DNA of 64,000 bases, taken from NCBI GenBank assembly GCA_033851265.1, contig JAWWOW010000011.1, positions 124,001 through 188,000 of the forward strand. The letters are read 5' to 3'. The notes under the pieces were generated by a model, which searched no databases, was not told the origin of the DNA, and saw nothing but the letters and a program-made list of their open reading frames with translations. The DNA comes from JAWWOW01 sp033851265 (GTDB lineage: Bacteria; Actinomycetota; Actinomycetes; JAWWOW01). The stretch's first letter is position 1. Every line of letters starts with the position of its first letter. Made by a program: the position numbers and the translations under genes. This document shows, one piece after another, positions 18,115 to 26,647 of this stretch.

Positions 18115-20205
18115 CTATTCGTCAGGTGTGGTGGCGAGTTTGCGCGCCGCCTCGGGACCCTCGGACAGCAGGGCCGCAAAGCCCTCGTCGTCGAGCGTCG
18201 GGACCGCGAGTTTGACCGCTTTGTCGTACTTCGACCCGCCCGGGTCCGCGCCCACCACGACGAAGTCGGTGTTCTTGCTCACCGAACCGGCGACCTTGCC
18301 ACCGCGCGCTTGCACCGCCTCGGTCGCCGACTCGCGGCTGTGCACGGCCAGCGTGCCGGTGATGACAACAGTGAGCCCAGCCAGCGGCCGCGGACCCTCA
18401 TCGACGGTGTCATCGGCGAGGCGCACGCCGGCCGCGCGCCAGCGCTCGACGACGTCGGCATGCCAGTCGATGGCAAACCAGTCCTGCACTGCTTGGGCGA
18501 TCGTCGGACCGACCCCCTCGACCTCGGCCAGGTCTGGGACGGATGCCGCCGCAATTGCATCGATCGACCGGAACTCACGTGCGAGCGCACGCGCGGCTTC
18601 CGGCCCGACGTGGCGGATGGACAGCCCGACGAGCACACGCCACAGCGGCCGGTCCTTGGCGCGCTCGAGCTGGACGAGCAGGCGCTCAGCATTCGCACTG
18701 AGGCCGCCGTCCTTACGACGGAAGAAGTCGCACCGAGCCAGGTCTTCAGCGGCGAGACCGAAAATGTCGCCCTCGTCACGCACCAGCCTGCACTCGAGCA
18801 GTGCGATTGCCGCTTTGTAGCCAAGCACCTCGATGTCGAAGGCACCGCGGCCGGCCACATGGAAGATGCGCTCGCGAAGCTGCGCCGGACACGACTGCGA
18901 GTTCGGGCATCGGATGTCGACGTCGCCTTCGCTCTCCGGGCGTAGTGGGGTTCCGCACTCGGGACACTTCTTCGGCATCCGAAACTTCTTCTCCGTGCCG
19001 TCTCGCAGGTCGACGACCGGCCCAACAACCTCCGGAATGACGTCGCCGGCCTTTCGGACGACGACGGTGTCGCCGATGAGCACGCCTTTGCGGCGTACCT
19101 CATTGGCGTTGTGCAACGTCGCAAGAGCGACAGTCGATCCTGCGACCTTGACCGGCTCGAGCTCTGCGAACGGCGTGACCCGGCCGGTGCGGCCGACGTT
19201 GACGCTGATGTTGAGCAGTTTGGTGGTGACCTCTTCGGGTGGGTACTTGTACGCGATCGCCCAGCGAGGTGCCTTAGAGGTGGAACCGAGCCGCCGCTGT
19301 AGGGGAATCTGGTCCACCTTGATGACGACGCCGTCGATCTCGTGCTCGATGTCGTGGCGATGCTCACCCCAGTGCGCGACATATGTCAGCACCTGCTTGA
19401 GGTTCGGTTTGACTTCATACCGCTCGCTGATCGGCAAACCCAGCTTTCGCAAAGCTTCATACGCCTGCGACTGACGTTCGACATCGAGGCCTGTGCTCGC
19501 GCCGATGCCGTGCACCAGCATCGACAAGGGGCGGGACGCGGTGACGCGCGGGTCTTTCTGTCGCAGCGAACCTGCCGCGGCATTGCGAGGGTTAGCGAAT
19601 GGCGCCTTTCCCGCCTCCACCAACGACGCGTTGACCTCCGCGAAGGCGTCCGCGCGGAAGTAGACCTCGCCACGTACCTCGAGAAGCTCCGGGACGTTGT
19701 CACCAACCAACTTCGACGGTACGACGTCGAGGGTGCGCAGGTTGGGCGTGACGTCTTCACCCGTGCGTCCATCGCCGCGCGTTGCACCGCGGATCAGTCG
19801 ACCGTTTTCGTAAACGAGGTTGACGGCAAGACCATCGATCTTGAGCTCGCAGAGAAACTCCGCCTCCGACCCAACCGTGCGTTCGGCACGTCGCGCCCAC
19901 GCCTCTAGCTCCTCGTCGGTGAAGCAGTTGTCGAGACTCATCAGGCGTTCGATGTGGTCGACGGGGGTGAACAACGTGGAGATGGAACCCGCGACCTTCT
20001 GCGTCGGCGAATCCGGCGTACGCAACGTCGGCCACTTTTCCTCGAGCGCTTCCAGCTCGCGCATGAGGAGGTCGTACTCGGCGTCGGCGACGGTGGGGCG
20101 ATCGAGGACGTAATAGCGGTAGGCGTGGTCGTCGAGCTCTCGCGAGATCTCGAGGTGTCGCTCGCGTTCCGCTGGTGACGGCTCCGTGGTCTTGCGGGGG
20201 CTCAT
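18115..20205 (-). CDS. ligA: NAD-dependent DNA ligase
   Basis: Seals nicks in replication and repair using NAD. 696 residues in the classical order: Ia domain with YYVLDRPTVADAEYD, adenylation domain with nucleophile Lys122 in LKIDGLAV, OB fold, zinc finger of four Cys (CPECG and RCPNSQSC), helix-hairpin-helix repeats (GVGPTIAQAV) and a C-terminal BRCT domain (about 605-680). Its ATG overlaps the stop of the MetE-like gene (ATGA). Confidence 0.97.
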   Translation of the reverse strand: MSPRKTTEPSPAERERHLEISRELDDHAYRYYVLDRPTVADAEYDLLMRELEALEEKWPTLRTPDSPTQKVAGSISTLFTPVDHIERLMSLDNCFTDEELEAWARRAERTVGSEAEFLCELKIDGLAVNLVYENGRLIRGATRGDGRTGEDVTPNLRTLDVVPSKLVGDNVPELLEVRGEVYFRADAFAEVNASLVEAGKAPFANPRNAAAGSLRQKDPRVTASRPLSMLVHGIGASTGLDVERQSQAYEALRKLGLPISERYEVKPNLKQVLTYVAHWGEHRHDIEHEIDGVVIKVDQIPLQRRLGSTSKAPRWAIAYKYPPEEVTTKLLNISVNVGRTGRVTPFAELEPVKVAGSTVALATLHNANEVRRKGVLIGDTVVVRKAGDVIPEVVGPVVDLRDGTEKKFRMPKKCPECGTPLRPESEGDVDIRCPNSQSCPAQLRERIFHVAGRGAFDIEVLGYKAAIALLECRLVRDEGDIFGLAAEDLARCDFFRRKDGGLSANAERLLVQLERAKDRPLWRVLVGLSIRHVGPEAARALAREFRSIDAIAAASVPDLAEVEGVGPTIAQAVQDWFAIDWHADVVERWRAAGVRLADDTVDEGPRPLAGLTVVITGTLAVHSRESATEAVQARGGKVAGSVSKNTDFVVVGADPGGSKYDKAVKLAVPTLDDEGFAALLSEGPEAARKLATTPDE

Positions 20206-21269
20206 GATTCGCCAACCTCAGGGGACTCGACGAGCACTCGGCCCGCCTGACGGGCCAGCCGCATGGCCGTCCGCGCCCAACCTGGCGAGGCGCCGGCCAG
20301 ACCGCACGACGGTGTCACCACCACTGTTGAACCAAGTTGCTCCGGGTCAAAGCCCAGTCGCCGCCACAACGCTCGAGCCGGTGCGACGACCTCGCGAACT
20401 GTCGGTGGGGCCCCCGGGCCAAGGGTCGGCAGGAGCCCGAGGAACAGACTGAGTCCCGCCTCCACTCCTTCGCCCAGTGCCTCATCGTCGCGAGCGGTCA
20501 TCAGCAAAGCGTCGACGCCGACCCCGCGCATGCCCGCGGACCGCAGCTGCGTTACCGGTGGATGTGGAGCGCAGCAGTGCGCAATCGGTACGGCGTTCTG
20601 GCCTTCGATGCGAGCCGTGACGTCACGCAGGATCTCGACAGCCACCGGCTCGTCGATCGGCGCAACGGTGCGATAGCCCGTCGCCGACGGCACCTGCCCG
20701 GCGAGCACTGCGGGCAGAGACGGCTCGTCGAGCTGAAGGCAGACCGTTGCACCGCGCACTCGGCGTTGCACATCCGCGATGTGCGCGACCAGCCCTTCGG
20801 CGAGTGACGTTGCGATGTCACGGCACGCCCCCATGTCGGCGAGTGCACGGTCACCGCGCGTCCGCTCCAGCGATGCGGCCAGGGTCCAGGGTCCGGCGGC
20901 CTGCAGCTTCAGCGCGCCGGTGTAGTCGGCGGCGTACTCTTCCAGCGCGTCGAGGTCGCGCGACAGAAAGTCGCTCGCTCGTCGTGCATCGATACCCGGT
21001 CGATCGGTCAGCCGCCAACCGGATGGCTGCAGATCGACGTGCAGGTCAACAAGGAATGCGGCACCCCGCCCAATGAGGTCGGCGCCCGGACCGCGGGCGG
21101 GAAGCTCAGGCAGGTGTGGGAAGTCGGGCAACTCATCGAAGACCAGCCGCACGGCCTCGACGATGTCGGTGCCCGGCAGCGACCCGACCCCGGTCGCAGA
21201 CCCTGGGGGCCAGGGGACCCCCGATGGCCGATCGGTCGCGATCGGCGCGCGCGACTCCGGTTGACCCAT
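20202..21269 (-). CDS. single-barrel MetE-like methyltransferase protein
   Basis: 355 residues, matching only the C-terminal catalytic barrel of cobalamin-independent methionine synthase (MetE is about 750). Zinc-ligand motifs remain: HCC (IAHCCAPH) and a final Cys in VTPSCGLAG. Sequence begins with the family-like GSATGVGSLPGTD. Such short proteins may use a methyl donor other than folate; the actual substrate is unknown. Start chosen at the ATG 7 bases after TACTCT; the frame has an upstream ATG at 21293. Coupled to ligA by a 4-base overlap. Confidence 0.75.
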   Translation of the reverse strand: MGQPESRAPIATDRPSGVPWPPGSATGVGSLPGTDIVEAVRLVFDELPDFPHLPELPARGPGADLIGRGAAFLVDLHVDLQPSGWRLTDRPGIDARRASDFLSRDLDALEEYAADYTGALKLQAAGPWTLAASLERTRGDRALADMGACRDIATSLAEGLVAHIADVQRRVRGATVCLQLDEPSLPAVLAGQVPSATGYRTVAPIDEPVAVEILRDVTARIEGQNAVPIAHCCAPHPPVTQLRSAGMRGVGVDALLMTARDDEALGEGVEAGLSLFLGLLPTLGPGAPPTVREVVAPARALWRRLGFDPEQLGSTVVVTPSCGLAGASPGWARTAMRLARQAGRVLVESPEVGES

Positions 21270-21276
21270 TGCAAAG

Positions 21277-21282
21277 AGAGTA
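21277..21282 (-). promoter_or_regulatory. -10 box of the metE-like/ligA unit
   Basis: TACTCT on the minus strand, 7 bases before the ATG at 21269; leaderless spacing that decides this start. Confidence 0.5.
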
Positions 21283-21317
21283 GTGCGCAGCACCGACAGG
21301 GCAGTCGGGTCGGACTG

Positions 21318-21572
21318 TCAGCGACGACCCGTGCTACGACCGGTCGAGGAACGCGACGAGGTCGCCTTCTTCGTTGCGGACTTCTTCGCAGCGGGTCTGC
21401 GCGGGGTTTCGTCGCTACCAGCTCGCTTGGTCGCGCGGCGACCTTCGAGCCACGCAAGATCGGCGCGCAATGCAGCCACAACCTCGCCACGCTCGGCACT
21501 TGCACTGCGCACAGCAAGGCTCCACCGCTGGATCACTTCGAGATCGGTGAGTTGCACGTCGTCCTCGGCCAT
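21318..21572 (-). CDS. small protein with histone-like basic tail
   Basis: 84 residues, not a recognised family. The first 46 residues look helical and acidic/neutral; the last 35 are rich in Lys, Arg, Ala, Ser and Thr (PAAKKSATKKA then SSTGRSTGRR), like the tails of actinobacterial nucleoid proteins. Nucleic-acid contact is an inference from the tail alone. A TAGAGT box 6 bases before the ATG suggests a leaderless transcript. It sits between the metE-like gene and a 75-residue protein, both on the same strand. Confidence 0.55.
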   Translation of the reverse strand: MAEDDVQLTDLEVIQRWSLAVRSASAERGEVVAALRADLAWLEGRRATKRAGSDETPRRPAAKKSATKKATSSRSSTGRSTGRR

Positions 21573-21578
21573 GCGGTC

Positions 21579-21584
21579 ACTCTA
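21579..21584 (-). promoter_or_regulatory. -10 box of the small basic protein gene
   Basis: TAGAGT on the minus strand, 6 bases before the ATG at 21572; leaderless spacing. Confidence 0.4.
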
Positions 21585-21596
21585 ACGAGGCTGACC

Positions 21597-21824
21597 TCAG
21601 AGTTTGGTGAGCTTCGCGTACGGCGAGATGATCCGCACGCGGCGTGGCCCGAAATCCACGAGTACGGCGATGTCTTCTTCGACGCTGATGACCGAGCCGA
21701 GGCCGTACTGGTCGTGGGTCACCCGGTCGTTGACCGCGAAGTGCTCGACGGGAGCCGGTGCCGATGGAGCGTTGAAGGGACTGCTTGGCAGGTGACGCCG
21801 GTTTGCGACGCGGGGCGGCTTCAT
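21597..21824 (-). CDS. small protein resembling the UvrD/PcrA C-terminal Tudor-like domain
   Basis: 75 residues. After a basic start, the region DRVTHDQYGLGSVISVEED and VLVDFG then a basic patch and a closing AKLTKL copies the layout of the small beta-barrel that ends UvrD/PcrA helicases and binds RNA polymerase. Here it is free-standing. Start at the ATG preceded by CATACT and 7 bases; longer upstream reading overlaps mnmA and is rejected. Function unknown; association with RNA polymerase is an inference. Confidence 0.5.
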   Translation of the reverse strand: MKPPRVANRRHLPSSPFNAPSAPAPVEHFAVNDRVTHDQYGLGSVISVEEDIAVLVDFGPRRVRIISPYAKLTKL

Positions 21825-21909
21825 CAACCCCAGTATGCGCCTTCTGCCGACCGAACGCAGCACCGGTCCGGCCTGGATGCTGAGAAAACTCGTTCGTCGG
21901 GCTCGATGA

Positions 21910-22974
21910 TCAAGGACGAGCGGTCTCGATAGTTGCGGAGCCAAGCACCCTGTCTCCGTCGTACAACACGACCGCCTGACCTGGTGCCACGCCGCGGATC
22001 GGCGTACACAGCACCACCACCAAGCAGTCGTCCTCGACCGAGGCGGTGCATGCAACCGGCTCCCCGTGGGCGCGTACCTGTGCGAGACACGCGGCGGGCA
22101 GAACGGGCGCTGGGCCGCACCAGCGAGGACGGCCGGCGCGGATCCCCGTCACGTCCAACGCAGCAGCCGGACCCACCAAGACGGTGCCCGTGACGGGCGT
22201 GACCGACAGCACGTAGCGGGGCTTCCCGTCGGCGGCCGGCCGGCCGATGCGCAACCCACGGCGTTGCCCGACGGTGAAGGCATGAGCACCCTCGTGTGCG
22301 CCGATGACCGCACCCGTCTCGGCGTCGACAATGTCGCCGGGTGCCGAGCCGATCCGTTGGTTCAAGAACGCTGCCGTGTCACCTGATGGCACGAAGCAAA
22401 CGTCGTGACTGTCTGGCTTGTCGGCGACCATCAGTCCGCGACGACGGGCCTCATCGCGCACCTGGACCTTGGTCGAGGCACCCAACGGAAAGACGGCGTT
22501 GGACAGCTGGTCCGGCGTGAGTACGCCGAGCACGTAGGACTGGTCCTTCGCCATGTCGACGCTGCGATGCAAGGCGCCGTTCTCCAGCCGTGCGTGATGG
22601 CCTGTGCACACCGCGTCGAAACCGAGCGCGAGAGCACGATCGAGGACTGCCGCGAACTTGATGTGTTCGTTGCAGCGCAGACACGGGTTGGGCGTGCGAC
22701 CCGCGGCGTACTCCGCCACGAAGTCGTCGACGACGTCGGCACGAAAGCGGTCCGCCAGATCCCAGACATAGAACGGGATCCCCAGCACGTCAGCCACCCG
22801 GCGTGCATCGCGCGCGTCTTCCAACGTGCAACAGCCACGCGCACCCGACCGGAGCGCTTCGGGGGTCTCGGACAACGCGAGGTGGACGGCCGTCACATCG
22901 TGTCCCGCGTCGACCATTCGCGCGGCGGCTACCGCTGAGTCGACGCCACCCGATAGAGCGGCGAGGACCTTCAT
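21910..22974 (-). CDS. mnmA: tRNA-specific 2-thiouridylase
   Basis: Adds sulfur to uridine 34 of Glu, Gln and Lys tRNAs. 354 residues. P-loop SGGVDSAVAA near the start, catalytic cysteine candidates in NPCLRCN and DSHDVCFVPSGD, then the C-terminal beta-barrels (GQRRGLRIG). The ATG overlaps the stop of the cysteine desulfurase gene (ATGA), which fits because that enzyme provides the sulfur. Confidence 0.94.
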   Translation of the reverse strand: MKVLAALSGGVDSAVAAARMVDAGHDVTAVHLALSETPEALRSGARGCCTLEDARDARRVADVLGIPFYVWDLADRFRADVVDDFVAEYAAGRTPNPCLRCNEHIKFAAVLDRALALGFDAVCTGHHARLENGALHRSVDMAKDQSYVLGVLTPDQLSNAVFPLGASTKVQVRDEARRRGLMVADKPDSHDVCFVPSGDTAAFLNQRIGSAPGDIVDAETGAVIGAHEGAHAFTVGQRRGLRIGRPAADGKPRYVLSVTPVTGTVLVGPAAALDVTGIRAGRPRWCGPAPVLPAACLAQVRAHGEPVACTASVEDDCLVVVLCTPIRGVAPGQAVVLYDGDRVLGSATIETARP

Positions 22975-24155
22975 CGGACGGCGGTGAGACCGGCGTTGCG
23001 TGCCCGCTCGACAACGGGCGAGATCACATCGATCAGCGCATCGACGTCTGCCTTGGTGGACGTGTGACCGAGCGAGAAGCGCAACGAGCTGCGCGCCGTC
23101 TCCTCGTCGTGGCCCATCGAGAGCAGCACGTGACTCGGGCGGGCGACCCCGGCCGAGCATGCCGATCCGGTCGAACACTCGATCCCCCGCGCATCGAGCA
23201 GGAGGAGCAGCGAGTCGCCCTCACATCCGGGGAAGGAAAAGTGCGCGTTGCCCGGCAACCGCGAGGATGGTGAGAAGTCGGGAGCGCCGTTGAGAACGGC
23301 TTCGGGTACGACGGCGCGGACACGGGAGACCAACTCGTCGCGCAACGCGGCAAGTCGCTCCGCCTCCTCGGGCTGCCGCTTGACCGCGACTTCGGCTGCT
23401 GCGGCGAGCGCGGCGACCGCAGGCACGTCGACCGTCCCCGACCGCACATCGCGTTCTTGGCCACCGCCGTGCAACACCGGTGCCACGGTCACGCCGCGGG
23501 CCAACAGCAGCGCGCCGACACCGAGCGGCCCGCCGAACTTGTGTCCCGACATCGCCAGCGCGTCCACGCCGCTGGCTGCGAAGTCGACAGGTAGCTGACC
23601 GATCGCCTGCACGGCGTCGGTATGGAATGGGATGCCGTGCTCGTGGGCGAGCTCGGCAAGATCACTAACCGGCTGACAGGTGCCGACCTCGTTGTTCGCC
23701 CACATGACAGTCACGAGCGCAACGTCGTCAGCTCCCGCCGACAACGCGGACACCAACGTCGACGGGTGCACGCGACCGTCGGCGTCGACGGGCAGCCAGG
23801 TCACCTCGGCACCCTCGTGTTCGACCAACCACAGCACGGAGTCGAGTACCGCGTGGTGCTCCACGCCGCTCGCGAGAATGCGGCGACGCTGTGGGTCTGC
23901 AGCGCGGCGAGCCCAGTAGAGGCCCTTGACGGCCAGGTTGTCGGCTTCGGTCCCACCGGAGGTGAACACGACCTCGCTCGGTCGTGCCCCGAGGGACTGC
24001 GCCAGGGACTCGCGGGACTCCTCGACGACGCGCCGCGCACGCCGACCCGAGGCGTGCAGCGACGACGCGTTGCCCACCCAGCCGAGGTGGGCCGTCAAGG
24101 CCTCCGCGGCCTCTGGCAGCAGCGGCGACGATGCAGCGTGATCGAGGTAAGCCAT
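22971..24155 (-). CDS. iscS: cysteine desulfurase (NifS/IscS family)
   Basis: PLP enzyme taking sulfur from cysteine for tRNA thiolation and possibly Fe-S clusters. 394 residues. PLP-lysine in MSGHKFGGPLGVG, aspartate of the cofactor ring in HTDAVQAIGQ, and the mobile active-site cysteine in CSTGSACSAG. ATG at 24155 lies 7 bases after TAGTCT; upstream frame rejected. Forms an operon with mnmA; no iscU/sufU is beside it, so tRNA thiolation is the clearest role. Confidence 0.92.
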   Translation of the reverse strand: MAYLDHAASSPLLPEAAEALTAHLGWVGNASSLHASGRRARRVVEESRESLAQSLGARPSEVVFTSGGTEADNLAVKGLYWARRAADPQRRRILASGVEHHAVLDSVLWLVEHEGAEVTWLPVDADGRVHPSTLVSALSAGADDVALVTVMWANNEVGTCQPVSDLAELAHEHGIPFHTDAVQAIGQLPVDFAASGVDALAMSGHKFGGPLGVGALLLARGVTVAPVLHGGGQERDVRSGTVDVPAVAALAAAAEVAVKRQPEEAERLAALRDELVSRVRAVVPEAVLNGAPDFSPSSRLPGNAHFSFPGCEGDSLLLLLDARGIECSTGSACSAGVARPSHVLLSMGHDEETARSSLRFSLGHTSTKADVDALIDVISPVVERARNAGLTAVR

Positions 24156-24162
24156 CGCTACG

Positions 24163-24168
24163 AGACTA
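24163..24168 (-). promoter_or_regulatory. -10 box of iscS-mnmA
   Basis: TAGTCT on the minus strand followed by 7 bases and the ATG at 24155; leaderless spacing, and it decides the start. Confidence 0.55.
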
Positions 24169-24207
24169 ACCCTGGGCTTCGAGCGCTGTAGGAGGTGCTG
24201 GGGGCGA

Positions 24208-25653
24208 TCACATCCGGACGGACAGCCGCCGAGTGACACGTTGGACGCCGCGGGCGTCTGCATCGATGCCGGCCAGGTCCTCTGGCGTGGCAGCTATCAC
24301 CTGACTGGGCAACGTGCCGGCCGCCACGCGTACGTCGCGCGCCACCCCGACCGTCACCTCGGCTGCGTCGGCACCGGTCGCCGGCACCACGTGCACCAAC
24401 AACTCGTCTGCGCCGTCGCGCTGGCTCGTGCGCAGAACACCCCGCCAGTCGACGACGTCGGGTCGGCCGACCAACGCACCCGCAAGTGCCCGGAGGTCGA
24501 CGTTGGTAGCAGAACCGCGAGTCGGCTTGTAGTCGGTGACGAGTGCAGCGCGGGCAATGGTCTCCGGTACGCGCGGGGTCATTCGGCCGCACGACGAGCA
24601 CCGACCGGTCTCGATCTCGCCGGCGACGAGATCGCCGGTGCGCCACCGCAACAGTGCACTTCCACGGAAGCCAAGTTGAGTGAGGACGAGTTCTGCGGTG
24701 CGTACGTCGGCGCCAGGTGTGTCGCCCGTTTCCGGGTCGAGGAGCTGCACGACCTCCATGTCGGGATAGGTGTGGTAGCCGGCCGACACGCCCGCAGCCG
24801 ATTCGCGGCACTCCCCCCACAGCACGCGAGCACCCGACGGCGCGTGCGCACCGAGAAGCACGGCGCCACTGACGCCAGCAGCAACGAGAGCCTGCCGGGC
24901 TGCGCCGCGCTCAACCGGTGTCGGCGCCCCAACTAGTACGACGGTCTTCAGGCCGGTAAGCGGTGCACCGATGTCAGCCAACTCATCGATGAGCCGGCTG
25001 GCGCCGGCAGCGTCAACAACGAGCACCGATGCCGGGACCAGCCGCAGCGTCCTCGCGACGTCCTCGGGATCGGAGCCAGTGTGGAAAGCCGGGGATCCGC
25101 CGGCGATCGCGGCGTACTGGATTGCCAGCTGCTCCGTTGACGGTCCCAGTGGCAGCGCATTGACGATGACGTCGTTGCTCGTGACACCAAACACCTGCCA
25201 CAGCCGCGCCCCCGCGCGGGCAACGAGATCGAGGTCGGACCGCGTCGACGCGATCGGGTATCGGAAGCCGAGGCCGTCGAAGACGTACGTCGTCGCGCGG
25301 GTATCGCCTTCTACCTGGCGCTTGTAGGCATCGACGTTGGCCGTCCGCCTCCACAGCGCCTTGCGCAACGACGGACCCGGCGCATGTAACGCGTAGCCGG
25401 TTTCGGTGGTTTGTACGACGAGGCGTGCCGCCTTGGCTGGATCGCCGTCAGGGCAGACGTCGCGCTCGCCGACCGCGGGCACCTTGGCGAGGTCACGGAC
25501 TCGACTCACCGAGTGTGGCTTGATGCCTGCTTCGGTGAAGCGTTCCTTCCAGAACGGCGAGAACGGCGCGACGACGTCGCGGACCTGCTCACGAACAGCC
25601 TGGTCGCGCAACTTCGCAAGGGCAGCGGGGCTCCGCCGGTCCCACGTGGGCAT
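24208..25653 (-). CDS. PaaK-like acyl-adenylate ligase family protein
   Basis: 481 residues resembling phenylacetate-CoA ligase in layout: an N-terminal helical part with FSPFWKERFTEAG, the T-x-E-like segment QTTETGYALH in place of the usual Ser/Thr/Gly-rich phosphate loop, and a hinge region LLRWRTGDLV followed by a CSSCGRMTPR zinc-ribbon-like turn typical of PaaK. The catalytic phosphate loop looks eroded, so ligase activity is uncertain. Start at the ATG 7 bases after TAGGCT, two codons inside an alternative GTG. Sits between iscS and etfA on one strand, suggesting an acyl-CoA setting. Confidence 0.6.
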   Translation of the reverse strand: MPTWDRRSPAALAKLRDQAVREQVRDVVAPFSPFWKERFTEAGIKPHSVSRVRDLAKVPAVGERDVCPDGDPAKAARLVVQTTETGYALHAPGPSLRKALWRRTANVDAYKRQVEGDTRATTYVFDGLGFRYPIASTRSDLDLVARAGARLWQVFGVTSNDVIVNALPLGPSTEQLAIQYAAIAGGSPAFHTGSDPEDVARTLRLVPASVLVVDAAGASRLIDELADIGAPLTGLKTVVLVGAPTPVERGAARQALVAAGVSGAVLLGAHAPSGARVLWGECRESAAGVSAGYHTYPDMEVVQLLDPETGDTPGADVRTAELVLTQLGFRGSALLRWRTGDLVAGEIETGRCSSCGRMTPRVPETIARAALVTDYKPTRGSATNVDLRALAGALVGRPDVVDWRGVLRTSQRDGADELLVHVVPATGADAAEVTVGVARDVRVAAGTLPSQVIAATPEDLAGIDADARGVQRVTRRLSVRM

Positions 25654-25660
25654 GATCACA

Positions 25661-25666
25661 AGCCTA
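25661..25666 (-). promoter_or_regulatory. -10 box of the PaaK-like gene
   Basis: TAGGCT on the minus strand; the ATG at 25653 is 7 bases away whereas the in-frame GTG at 25659 is only 1 base away, so the ATG is preferred. Confidence 0.5.
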
Positions 25667-25680
25667 GTGGGGGCCCGCGC

Positions 25681-26634
25681 TCACCCCTTTCTTTTGACGA
25701 CCTCTTCGGTGAGCTGAGGGACAACGTCAAACAGGTCACCAACGACGCCGAAGTCGACGAGCTCGAAGATCGGCGCCTCGGAATCCTTGTTGATGGCCAC
25801 GATGGTCTTCGAGGTCTGCATCCCGGCACGGTGCTGGATGGCGCCGGAGATGCCGGCTGCGATGTAGAGCTGCGGCGAGACGGTCTTGCCGGTCTGACCG
25901 ACCTGGTTCTGATGTGGGTACCAGCCGGCGTCGGTCGCTGCACGCGACGCGCCCACAGCTGCCCCGAGCGCATCGGCGAGCTTCTCGATGATGGCGAAGT
26001 TGTCCGCCCCGCCCATCCCGCGTCCACCGGACACGACAATCGACGCCTCGGTCAGTTCGGGTCGACCGCTCTTCTGCTCGACGACCCGGTCGACGATCTT
26101 TGCGAGCTTGTCCGTGTCGGACAGCTCGACGGCGACCGGCTCCTCGCTCGCGTCTCCGGCCGCAGCCTCTGGCGGCGTCGAGTTGGGACGCATGGTGATG
26201 ATCGGCGTACCCGATGCAACTGATGACTGGACGATCGTGGCACCGCCGAAGATGGACTGTTCGGCGACGAGACCGTCTTTGAGGTCGACCGCGTCACTGA
26301 TGACACCAGAGTTGGTGCGCACGCCCAGCCGCGCCGCGACCTCTTTGCCGTCAGGACCAGACGCGATCAGCACGGCCGCCGGCGACTTCTCTTGGACCAG
26401 CTTCGCAAGCACTGCGACCTTGGGTGTCACCGCGTAGTTGGTCAGCTCCTCGTCGGCGGCGACATAGACCTTGGCCGCGCCGAACTCCGCGAGCCGCGCT
26501 TTGGCGGTGTCGAAGCCACTGCCAACGAACACCGCACTTGGCTCTCCGAGCTGCCGCGCCTTGGTCAGCAGCTCGGTCGTGACCTTCTTGACGTTCCCGT
26601 CGAGGTGCTCGACGAGGACCAGGATCTCTGCCAT
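25681..26634 (-). CDS. etfA: electron transfer flavoprotein alpha subunit
   Basis: Carries FAD and passes electrons from acyl-CoA and other dehydrogenases to the respiratory chain. 317 residues: N-terminal nucleotide-fold domain (ILVLVEHLDGNVKKVT) and a C-terminal FAD domain with GGRGMGGADNF, NQVGQTGKTVSPQLYIAAG, SGAIQHRAGM and the closing INKDSEAPIFELVDFGVVGD. Follows etfB by 13 bases in an etfB-etfA operon. Confidence 0.96.
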   Translation of the reverse strand: MAEILVLVEHLDGNVKKVTTELLTKARQLGEPSAVFVGSGFDTAKARLAEFGAAKVYVAADEELTNYAVTPKVAVLAKLVQEKSPAAVLIASGPDGKEVAARLGVRTNSGVISDAVDLKDGLVAEQSIFGGATIVQSSVASGTPIITMRPNSTPPEAAAGDASEEPVAVELSDTDKLAKIVDRVVEQKSGRPELTEASIVVSGGRGMGGADNFAIIEKLADALGAAVGASRAATDAGWYPHQNQVGQTGKTVSPQLYIAAGISGAIQHRAGMQTSKTIVAINKDSEAPIFELVDFGVVGDLFDVVPQLTEEVVKRKG

Positions 26635-26647
26635 TCGTCGGCTCCTC

